Below are positions 9,435 to 18,100 of a stretch of 64,000 nt of DNA, in pieces; the stretch's first letter is position 1; every line of letters begins with the position of its first letter. A model generated the notes under the pieces. It saw nothing but the letters and a program-made list of their open reading frames with translations. It did no database searches and had not been told where the DNA came from. The stretch is from NCBI GenBank assembly GCA_964468475.1, contig CAYXUL010000002.1:37283-101282 (forward strand). The letters are read 5' to 3'. The translations under genes were made by a program, and so were the position numbers. This DNA comes from JBECKX01 sp964468475. GTDB lineage: Bacteria; Zixibacteria; MSB-5A5; CAIYYT01.

Positions 9435-10065
9435 TTAACCCGTAACCAGAATTCTCTCTTCAATGAAGCGCCTGACTGCAGTTCCGTAAGCGAGCGATTG
9501 CTCCAGATGACAGTTGTGGCCCGCATCCGCAATCACCGTCCACTCGACGTGCGGAATCATCTCTGTCATGCGGCGACAAACACGCGTGTACTCACGATCT
9601 TTGGCTCCCGAGAACAACTTAACTGGAATGCGCAATTCCCCCAGTCGGTTCCACATCGGCGTCTGCCTGCCGGGACTCANNNNNNNNNNNNNNNNNNNNN
9701 NNNNNNNNNNNNNNNNNNNNNNNNNNNNNNNNNNNNNNNNNNNNNNNNNNNNNNNNNNNNNNNNNNNNNNNNNNNNNNNGTAATGCCAGTCGGCCACCCA
9801 TTGAGTAACCCAGCAAGATGAAGTCCTCGAGTTTCAATGCCCTGGTAAATTCGTGCACCTCTTTCGCGATCGACGCCAACGAAATTTTCATTCGCGATGG
9901 CGTCAGCTGAGTCTGGCCATGACCCGGCAAATCAGGAGCTACGCAGAAGTAATCGTTCGCAAGCTTCTCGATGAGCCTGCTCCAGTCGCTGGCGAGGCCG
10001 CCAAACCCGTGGAGCATGACTACAGTTGGATTGTTCCTGTCACCTTCGGAGATGTAATGCATCAT
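9435..10065 (-). CDS. menH: SHCHC synthase (MenH), alpha/beta hydrolase, interrupted by an assembly gap
   Basis: MenH removes pyruvate from SEPHCHC to give SHCHC. Before the gap are HGFGGLASDW (oxyanion region), APDLPGHGQT and the nucleophile elbow GYSMGG. After the gap come IPVKLFSGAKDREY (catalytic Asp region) and ADAGHNCHLEQ (catalytic His). The two parts are out of frame with each other across 100 N, consistent with an arbitrary gap. An AAGGAG ribosome site lies 7 bases before the ATG at 10065. By fold alone any alpha/beta hydrolase would fit; the MenH assignment rests on its place between menD and menB. Confidence 0.85.
9680..9779. other. Assembly gap of 100 N inside menH
   Basis: Exactly 100 N separate the nucleophile-elbow part of menH from its cap/C-terminal part. 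The real length is unknown. Confidence 0.98.
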
Positions 10066-10106
10066 TGCTGCGCTCCTTCGCTGGCTTCCCGGTCGTAGCG
10101 GATTCC

Positions 10107-11867
10107 CTAAGCAAACAGTTGCCGTGCTCTTTCATGCAATGACTCCCAGAATTCTCTATGGTGAATCACATCGGCATCGCACTCTGTCTTCAGTTCGATT
10201 ATCACCGGCTTACTGCTCTTGAGCGTATGGCGGTAAATCGTCTTGAAATCACGAATATTCAACGGCTGATAGTATTTGATGCCAAACATGTCTGCTGCCT
10301 GAGCGAAATCGAGTCGATGCGGTGTCTGGAAGTACTCCTGAAAGTGCGCTTCGACTCCTGCCACGGGAAGATACGAAAATATCTCACCGCCGTCATTGTT
10401 CAGAATCACAATAGTTACGGGAAGATCGCGATTTCTCACAAGAGAAAGTGAATTAAGATCGTGAAGCGCGGCCAGATCGCCGATCACTAGCGTCGTATGT
10501 TGCCGCGTCGCGTGAGCAAATCCGACTGCAGCGGCAATGGTGCCGTCAATTCCGTTGACGCCGCGATTTGCCGCGACCCGAATCGAACTCGCTCTCGCGG
10601 CCACGAAACTGTTCGCCTCGCGGATCGCCATACTCGTCGCCAGATAGAGCGAGCGCGGTGAGTCTCCTGCGGCGCAAATCTCTGCCGCGATCTTACTCCC
10701 AATGAGACTCTCATCACTTTTTGCGAACCAGTTATCGACTTGCTTTCGCGCCAGATCCTCCAGATTTTTGAAGGGAGTCATCAGCTCCGATGCCGAAACC
10801 ATCAGCTTACTGAAAGATGAGACTGCGGATCTGTAGTCAGCAGCGACTGCATCGGTCACGCGATGATGCGGATCGATTCGTTTTGATCCCGGTGTTACGA
10901 TTACGTACGCTGAAGTTGCCTTCGCGGTGTATCGGGTGACAAACTTGCTGATCGGAGTGTCGCCGAACTGGAGGACAACATCGGGTTCGACAGCTTCCGC
11001 AACTTCGTCAAAGCGAAGATAGTTATCAGCATAGCTGACAGCCTCCTCTGATTTTTCTACAGCAAATCTCGTCTGTGAACAGATATCCGAGATCAACGGC
11101 CAACGCCATTGTTGCGCTAATTTTATCAGTGCAGCTCCGCTATCAGGATCGCGGAGCACCCCGGCTACAATTATCCCGCGCTTTGAAGCAAGAATCTTTG
11201 AACACACTGAGTCAGGTATTGCCTCTTCGCTGGAAGCGGAAGCTTCATGACTCAAAGAATATGGTTCCCGCGCGGACTCCCAACCACGCAAGCCGGCAAG
11301 CTCGTTGGAGAAATCTATAGCATCTCCGAGCGGCGCGAGAGGTTCACGGAAGCGGCAGTTGAGATGAACCGGACCGGCATCGGCGGAGGTCGCCTGCGAA
11401 AACGCAAGATCAACGCAGCTAAGCAGAAACTGAGGAGTTAGCCGGGAATCACCCAGTGGGAGATCCTCGAAGTAATTGGCGTAGCTGCCGAAGATTTCAC
11501 GCTGGTCAATTGTCTGGTAGGAGCTGCTATTGAGAGCTTCCAGGGGTCGGTCAGCGGTGAGCAAAATCAGCGGTGTCTGCGACTCATGGGCCTCCACAAC
11601 CGCAGGGAAGTAATTGGCAACAGCTGTACCCGAAGTGCAGATCATGGCGGCAGGCTTGCCCGCGCCTTTGGCATAGCCAACAGCGAAGAACGATGCACCA
11701 CGTTCGTCGAAATGGACGATCGTTTTCGCACGCTTGTGCTCTGCGGCGGCGATCACCAGAGGTGTGTTGCGTGAGCCGGGGGAGATACAGAACAACTCCA
11801 CGCCACAACGCACGAGTTCTTCGATGATCAGATTAGCTTGAAATTGATTAAGACTCGCAGCCTTCAC
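10107..11867 (-). CDS. menD: SEPHCHC synthase (ThDP-dependent)
   Basis: MenD condenses 2-oxoglutarate with isochorismate using thiamine diphosphate. The 586-residue length is normal for MenD. Seen motifs: CISPGSRNTPLVIAA and FDERGASFFAVGYAKG near the N-terminus (the latter with the activating Glu), CTSGTAVANYFPAVVEA, and a C-terminal ThDP/Mg region GDLAALHDLNSL with NNDGGEIFSYLP. The start overlaps the menF stop by four bases (ATGA), implying coupled translation. Confidence 0.95.
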   Translation of the reverse strand: MKAASLNQFQANLIIEELVRCGVELFCISPGSRNTPLVIAAAEHKRAKTIVHFDERGASFFAVGYAKGAGKPAAMICTSGTAVANYFPAVVEAHESQTPLILLTADRPLEALNSSSYQTIDQREIFGSYANYFEDLPLGDSRLTPQFLLSCVDLAFSQATSADAGPVHLNCRFREPLAPLGDAIDFSNELAGLRGWESAREPYSLSHEASASSEEAIPDSVCSKILASKRGIIVAGVLRDPDSGAALIKLAQQWRWPLISDICSQTRFAVEKSEEAVSYADNYLRFDEVAEAVEPDVVLQFGDTPISKFVTRYTAKATSAYVIVTPGSKRIDPHHRVTDAVAADYRSAVSSFSKLMVSASELMTPFKNLEDLARKQVDNWFAKSDESLIGSKIAAEICAAGDSPRSLYLATSMAIREANSFVAARASSIRVAANRGVNGIDGTIAAAVGFAHATRQHTTLVIGDLAALHDLNSLSLVRNRDLPVTIVILNNDGGEIFSYLPVAGVEAHFQEYFQTPHRLDFAQAADMFGIKYYQPLNIRDFKTIYRHTLKSSKPVIIELKTECDADVIHHREFWESLHERARQLFA

Positions 11868-13297
11868 TGCAATGATCCGTCAGAACCGTTTGACCCACCC
11901 AGCACCGCCAGCACGGTCGCCAGCTTATGGTCGAGTTCGTCCCATTCCAGCGCTGCGTCCGAACCGGGCACAATCCCCGCGCCGGCAAAGAGTGTCATCT
12001 CACTTCCCTGCAGATGGGCCGATCTGATCGCCACGGTAAATTCCGCCTCATTCGGGTTGATTATTCCGACAATGCCGGCATACAGGCCACGATCGAAACC
12101 GTCAAGCTCACGAATCAGCTCAAACGCCTCCGTTCGCGGCGCGCCGCAAACGGCAGGCGTAGGAAAGAGGTGCGAGAAAAGATCGCCCAAGCGCGCGGAT
12201 TTTCCCAATACACCGCTGAACCGAGTTATGAGATGCTGCACACGTGATTGTTTCAGGATTTCGGGAGAGATCACCTGAGTGTCGGCAGAATTACAGTACT
12301 TTTCGATAGCGCTTTTGACCGCATCGATCACAAAACGTTGCTCAGAGAGATTTTTCGCGGAGCGCAAAAGCTCTTCCGCAAGCCGACGATCCTGCTCCGG
12401 TGTCTCTCCTCGCGGCGCGGTGCCGGCGATGGCTTCCGTTATGAGTTGGCTCTCTGCCAGTTTGAACAGCCGTTCCGGCGAGACGCCCAGGAATGTCGAC
12501 TTCTCATCAGGCTGCACCAGAAATGCAAACGCAGACGAATTCGCTGCCCGCATTCTCGCGAGCAACGCGTAAGGATCTGGACTCTCATTCAGCTGAAGTT
12601 GAGTTTTGCGAGCCAGGACAACCTTGCCCACTCTTGCCTGCTTTTCTGCATCGAGAACAGCAGCGATATTCCTGCCCCAGCGTAGCTGATCGGGGCTGTC
12701 GGTGCGTCGCAGCACCTTACATGGCAGCAGCTCGGCGATTCCCTCAATCGGTGTCTGTAGTTCACCGGCTATCTCATCGAGCTTCGAGTAGTTGGTATCC
12801 GCATTCACAGAAAGAAAGTACTCTGCCCCGCGGCGCACCAATTGGATTCGTGGTGTGATTAGCGTCGCACTATTGGAGGCAACTCTATGATTATTACTAT
12901 CGATGTCAAACGGTACCGTCAGGTATGAGGTCGGGATTTCTGCTGAATCAATGGGAGCAGCTTCGCCGAAGCCGTTCAGCGCATTTATCAACTGGCCTCG
13001 GTTCGAAGCAGCGATTTCTGCCGCCTTACCGACTGCAGCGATCTCAACATCACGCTCCCGATTCCGCCAGTAAAACCTGGGAAACCCCTTCCGCGAACTC
13101 AGCCAACTCAGCAGGTCAACCTTCCGCACGGGAATGGTAAGTGACAGTCGCCGTTTCTCGTTTGTGTTCGGACGGCTGGAATCCACTTCACCCAGACGAT
13201 TGCGGATCTGGGCGCTTGTCTCACGACCGGTTGGGTCAGGCAGTTTAGTTGATTGCTCTGTATACGAGATGGTTGTGCCTGATTTGTCTTGCGTCAT
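11864..13297 (-). CDS. menF: Isochorismate synthase
   Basis: This enzyme converts chorismate to isochorismate, the entry to menaquinone. The 477-residue protein has a divergent N-terminal half and a conserved chorismate-binding C-terminal half: KVVLARKTQL, FLGVSPERLF, ITEAIAGTAPRGETPEQD, and FPTPAVCGAPRTEA near the end. Its start is 2 bases after the stop of the DAHP synthase gene and its stop overlaps menD. Being in a men operon it is MenF rather than the siderophore enzyme EntC. Confidence 0.94.
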   Translation of the reverse strand: MTQDKSGTTISYTEQSTKLPDPTGRETSAQIRNRLGEVDSSRPNTNEKRRLSLTIPVRKVDLLSWLSSRKGFPRFYWRNRERDVEIAAVGKAAEIAASNRGQLINALNGFGEAAPIDSAEIPTSYLTVPFDIDSNNHRVASNSATLITPRIQLVRRGAEYFLSVNADTNYSKLDEIAGELQTPIEGIAELLPCKVLRRTDSPDQLRWGRNIAAVLDAEKQARVGKVVLARKTQLQLNESPDPYALLARMRAANSSAFAFLVQPDEKSTFLGVSPERLFKLAESQLITEAIAGTAPRGETPEQDRRLAEELLRSAKNLSEQRFVIDAVKSAIEKYCNSADTQVISPEILKQSRVQHLITRFSGVLGKSARLGDLFSHLFPTPAVCGAPRTEAFELIRELDGFDRGLYAGIVGIINPNEAEFTVAIRSAHLQGSEMTLFAGAGIVPGSDAALEWDELDHKLATVLAVLGGSNGSDGSLQ

Positions 13298-13299
13298 GA

Positions 13300-14268
13300 C
13301 TAAATTTGTGGGCGGTTGGAAGCGTGCAGATTTCGGCAGTGAGTCACGAATTGAGGGAAGTGGTCGAGTTTGATCGCTTGCTGACCGTCAGACAGGGCAT
13401 CCTGTGGACGCGGGTGCACCTCTACCATAATCCCATCGGCACCTGCGGCAATCGCCGCAGCAGTCAACGGTTCCACCAGGTCAGAGCGACCGACGGCGTG
13501 GGAGGCATCGGCAATCACCGGCAGCCCGCTCTGTTGTTTAGCCAGTAGCATGCCGCCCAGATCAAGGGTGTGTGCCAGTTGCGGTTCGAAGGTCCTGATA
13601 CCCCGTTCGCAAAGAGCGATTTCCTTGTTGCCGCCTTGACTTACGTAACGCGCCGATTCGAGCCACTCAGCGACCGTAGCAGCCATGCCGCGCTTCAGCA
13701 GGATCGGTTTGTTGAGTGAACCGAGCGCAGTCAGCAACGTATAGTTGAACATATTGCGCGAGCCGACCTGAATCATATCGGCGTAGTCAGCCACGACTTC
13801 GAGATGCTGGCGGTCCATCGCTTCCGTAACGACCCAGAGTGTATAGCGATCAGCATACTTGCGTAGTAACTTCAAGCCCGGGATCCCCAAGCCCTGAAAC
13901 GAATCAGGGGAAGTGCGCGGCTTATAGGCGCCACCGCGAAGGAACTTGATTCCGTTCTCAGCTACGACTTCGCAGATTTCCGCGACCTGTTGTTCTGATT
14001 CCGCTGCACAAGGGCCGGCGATGATGGTGAGACTGGTAGCGTCGGCGATTTCGGTGTAAAGAGCTGATTCCGGCTGTCGTTTTATAGTTAACCGGCTGCG
14101 GTCGAGACCCAACTCCTCAAGCTGATGCATTACGTTTTCGGTGGGATTCCCCAGAATCCGAATCACGGAGCGGTCGTGCTCGGCGATATCGTAGTCAATT
14201 CCCTGTGTCGACAAGAATTCGACAAAGGTCTGCTTGCGGATGTCATCTCTGGCAAACGCGTATATCAA
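13300..14268 (-). CDS. aroF: 3-deoxy-7-phosphoheptulonate synthase, type I beta
   Basis: The first enzyme of the shikimate pathway, joining PEP and erythrose 4-phosphate. The first ~80 residues form the ferredoxin-like regulatory domain seen in Thermotoga-type enzymes. The catalytic barrel follows, with IIAGPCAAES, FLRGGAYKPRTSPDSFQGLG, LLKRGMAATVAEWL, PVIADASHAVGRSDLV and GADGIMVEVHP. The start is a TTG that overlaps the menG stop (TTGA). Its position inside the menaquinone operon is unusual and suggests that chorismate supply is expressed together with quinone synthesis. Confidence 0.95.
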   Translation of the reverse strand: MIYAFARDDIRKQTFVEFLSTQGIDYDIAEHDRSVIRILGNPTENVMHQLEELGLDRSRLTIKRQPESALYTEIADATSLTIIAGPCAAESEQQVAEICEVVAENGIKFLRGGAYKPRTSPDSFQGLGIPGLKLLRKYADRYTLWVVTEAMDRQHLEVVADYADMIQVGSRNMFNYTLLTALGSLNKPILLKRGMAATVAEWLESARYVSQGGNKEIALCERGIRTFEPQLAHTLDLGGMLLAKQQSGLPVIADASHAVGRSDLVEPLTAAAIAAGADGIMVEVHPRPQDALSDGQQAIKLDHFPQFVTHCRNLHASNRPQI

Positions 14269-15020
14269 CTTTTCTTTCCCTCATAAATTGTCACTATCCC
14301 GCCATTCAGGCGGCTTGCAGAGACATCAGTAAAGCCCGCATCCTTCATGAGCGTGCAAAACTCGTCACCTTGCGTATACGTTTCAATTGTCTGATCCAGA
14401 TAACGGTATGCCACAGCATCTCCTGAGACAATTCGTCCGATCAATGGCACCAGATAACGCAGGTAAATGCGATGCAAAGGCCGCAACAATACGTTACGGG
14501 GAAACGAGAATTCCAAAATCAGCGCCTTGCCATCCGCCGCCAAAAGTCGGCGCATTTCGCTGAGACACGCCAGCGTATCCGGCATATTCCGGATTCCGAA
14601 CGCGATCGTGACGGCATCAAACGAACTATCTTGAACCGGGATGGCCAGACCGTCGCCGCGAGCGAGAGAAACTGAACCTGTCCGGCTGCCGCTCCGGCGT
14701 TTCTGGATTGCCAGTTTAAGCATTTGCTCTGACTTGTCAATGCCAAGTATGGCGCTGCCGGTGAACCTCCGGGAAATCGCCAGCGCTACATCTCCCGTGC
14801 CGGTGGCGAGATCAAGCACTCTCAGCGTTTTCCCCGATTCGTCGAGCGATTCCAGTTTGCCTATCAGCCTGCGGCGCCAGTAGATATCAAGACCAAAGGA
14901 GAGAATGCGGTTCAGCAGGTCGTAGCGCCGCGAAATGCGGTCAAACATGAAGTGCGCTTCGGTTCGCGAAGGACCTTTTGGCACGCCGGATTGCGGGGGA
15001 TTCTCTACCATTGATTTCAT
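14265..15020 (-). CDS. menG: Demethylmenaquinone methyltransferase
   Basis: MenG/UbiE performs the last, SAM-dependent C-methylation of the quinone ring. In the 251-residue protein: FDRISRRYDLLNRILSFGLD, the SAM motif VLDLATGTGDVALAI, FDAVTIAFGIRNMPD and LEFSFP, all UbiE hallmarks. It is the first gene of the nine-gene men operon; a TTGCAA-N17-TATATT promoter lies about 60 bases upstream. No strong Shine-Dalgarno sequence precedes the ATG. Confidence 0.95.
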   Translation of the reverse strand: MKSMVENPPQSGVPKGPSRTEAHFMFDRISRRYDLLNRILSFGLDIYWRRRLIGKLESLDESGKTLRVLDLATGTGDVALAISRRFTGSAILGIDKSEQMLKLAIQKRRSGSRTGSVSLARGDGLAIPVQDSSFDAVTIAFGIRNMPDTLACLSEMRRLLAADGKALILEFSFPRNVLLRPLHRIYLRYLVPLIGRIVSGDAVAYRYLDQTIETYTQGDEFCTLMKDAGFTDVSASRLNGGIVTIYEGKKS

Positions 15021-15077
15021 CGTAATGTTCTTCTGTATTGGCTATTTTGCAGCCGAGTACGATCATCAGAACCGCAA

Positions 15078-15106
15078 AATATACGCCGCCAGAGAGGGGT
15101 TTGCAA
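15078..15106 (-). promoter_or_regulatory. Promoter of the menaquinone operon
   Basis: Read on the minus strand, TTGCAA (15106-15101) and TATATT (15083-15078) are separated by exactly 17 bases. Transcription would start near 15071, giving a leader of about 50 bases before menG. The same box types occur in front of the M14 carboxypeptidase gene. Confidence 0.65.
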
Positions 15107-15147
15107 CCGATTAGCCGTGGGAATATCGAGAAGTGAATTGTGAACGA

Positions 15148-18100
15148 TTATGATCGTTCCGCTCGAGAGGCAAGCTTAGACGCTGCCGGCGTAGTTTCAA
15201 ATGCAGCGATTAATGTTTCCAGGTCGGGGGGATTCTGATCGCTGACCGGTAGACTCCCGGCTGGAACGACTCCCGCTCCGTCCGGAAGTACCAGTCCTCT
15301 GATTTTCAGGGTCTGCAAAGTGCTGAGTATGCTGTCTGAGTCAGCCGGATGCAATGCCGCCATATCAACGATCACGAGAACGGAATCCATATCCACGGTG
15401 CCCAGCTTAGCTTCGAAACTCTCAGCGTCAGAAATTGCGTAAAATTTCACCGGCTCAGTGCCAAGAAGCCTGTGCATTGCTTCGTGAAGACCGGAGTCGA
15501 TTGACGCAACAACGAGGTACTTCAGCCTCGGCGGCACTCTGCCCGATAATTCTATTTCGGTGGCAGCAGGAATCTTCACAATGAAAGTGGTGCCGACTCC
15601 GATTCTGCTCTTAACTGAGATTCCACCGCCGAGTTTGCTGAGGATATTCTTGGAAATTGAGAGCCCCAATCCGGTACCCTGCACCTGCCCGTCACCCCAG
15701 ACGCCTTTGGTTGAAAAGAAGGGATCGAATACACGTTTCAGGTCACCGGGATCGATTCCAATACCGGTATCTCCCACCTTCAAGATAACATGCCCTTCAA
15801 TGTCTTTGGTAACGATAGTCATGACGCCGGCACGAGGCATGGCCTGCCGGGCGTTGAGCAGGAGATTGAAGATTATCTGCTGAATATGATTCGAGTTGGC
15901 TTTGATCTTTTTGGTTGATTCCAGCTTCTCAACAATCGTGATATTTTCACCTCGGATCTCACTTTTTCCGAAGTTAAGTGTGGCCTTGACCAGATCATTG
16001 ATGTCAATCAGCTCCTGGGAATCACTGGACTTACGGGAGTAGGTCAATAGCGACATAGCAACTTCATTTGCCTTTTCGCCAATCTCAACTATTTGATCGA
16101 ATGCCTCACTGACATGATCAATGCCATCCGCATCGTTTAGGCAGTCCTTTGCAAAACTGGCGTGTCCGATTATTCCGGCAAGGTAGTTCTTGAATTCATG
16201 CGCAATTCCTGCTGCCAGCGTACCTATCGACAGGTACTTGTCACTTTCGATCATTCTGTCGCGCTGCTCGTTCTCGTAGGTCTTGTCTCGAACAATGAGA
16301 GTGACATTAACCACATCATCCAGAGCAACCGTATTAAAGGAAACCTGCAGCGGAATTTCACCGCGTTCGTCATGGAGGCCCTGGGTCTCGTAGCTGTCTG
16401 CTAGCCTGTTTGCCGCTATGTCAGTAACACTGAGTGAAGGAATTAGGTCATTTATCGACCGGTTTCTTTCCTGGCTCGCACTTTTCCCGAAAATTCGTTC
16501 GGCCGCTTTGTTGAAATTGAGGATGATCCCTTCCTCGTTTACGACAATGATTCCCTCCGCGGCCGAGTCCAGAATCGCCTTTAGCTTGGATTCGCTCTCC
16601 CGGATCGTCTGCTCGGCGATCTTGTTATCAGTCACATCTCTGGCTATAGCCACGAATTTCAATTGGTCATCGATCTGCATCGGGTTAACAGCGAGGGAGA
16701 GCGGGAATCGATCACCAGATCCGGATCGTATGCCGGTTAGTTCCTCGTTGCTGATTCCTTCAAAAAACAGCTGCTGCCTCTCTGCAGCTTCCAGTTTGGC
16801 GCGAAACTGGGTGGCCTGCGGCTCGGCCAGAAAATGAAAGAAGTCCTCTCCGATTACATTCGCCAGATCACAGTCGAATATCCTGGTGGCTGCGGGATTA
16901 ATCAACTCGATCCTGCCCTTGTCGTCAAACGCGACGATCCCGTCCACTGCCGCCCTGAAGAGAGTATCAATCTTAACCAGGTTTTCTTTGATTTCACGCT
17001 CCTGCTTGAGCCGTTCGGTAATATCGCGCAGACCCGCAAGGATGAGCTTTTCCCCGCGAATCGATATCAGCTTGAGGGCGATTTCGGTATCAATCAGGGT
17101 TCCGTCCTTGCACTTGTGTTTCCAGAAGAATCGCTGCGGCCTGCCGCCCAAAGCTCGCTTTATTAGTTCTTTGGCCGCTTTCTCGGATGATCTGCCGTCC
17201 GGCTGAAATTCGGGTGAGAACTCATGTGGATTCATTCCAATCAGCTCTTCGCGGGAATACCCCAGTATCTCGCATGCCTGGCGATTGCAGTCGACTACAT
17301 GATGCGCAAGGAGTAGATAACCGTCGGTGGAACCTTCAAAGAGGTGTCGGTATAGTGCCTCGCTCTCTTCGACCCGGCTTTCAATCTGCTTGCGTGCAGT
17401 GATGTTCTCGACCATGCCCACGATATACTGTGGTTCGTTACTCTCATTCATAAAGACGGTAGCCCACACCTGTCCCCACTTTGTGGTTCCGTCACTGCTG
17501 ACAAAGCGGTGCTCGGAATGTACCGGTTGCCTGCCCTTTGATTGCAAAACCCGCATCATGGCCGACTGCACCATTTCGCGGTCGTCAGGATGACTCAGGT
17601 CGAGCGCGAGGTGCCCTATTATTTCCTCAGCCGGGCGTCCGACAAATGCACAAAAGGCGCGGTTGGCTTCACGGATAGTCCCGTCGAAATTGACTGTTAT
17701 CATGCCGATATCAAGATCACCGAATACCGTCTGAAAGCGGGCTTCACTCTCTCTCAGTGCTGCTTCCGCCTCTGTTTGCTCCGTGATATCCCGAATGACT
17801 GCAAATGTACCCACGAATTCGCCGTCAAGAAAGTGAGGCGATATTGTAACCTCAATGAAGCGTTGTTGGCCGTCTTTCCGCAGGATCCTCGTTTGCATGA
17901 CATGATTGTTGCTGCTGCGAAAGTACTCTCGCTCCGATAGATGATGGTCATAGTCTTCTTCGTTCGAGATGTCTCGCAGGCTCATTCCCGTCAGCTCTTC
18001 ACGTGAGTAACCGAATATCCTGGAAGCGGCGGGGTTGACGAATGTGAATTTCTCACTCTTGTCTACAATAGCGACGCCCTCACTTTGATTCTCGATCAGG

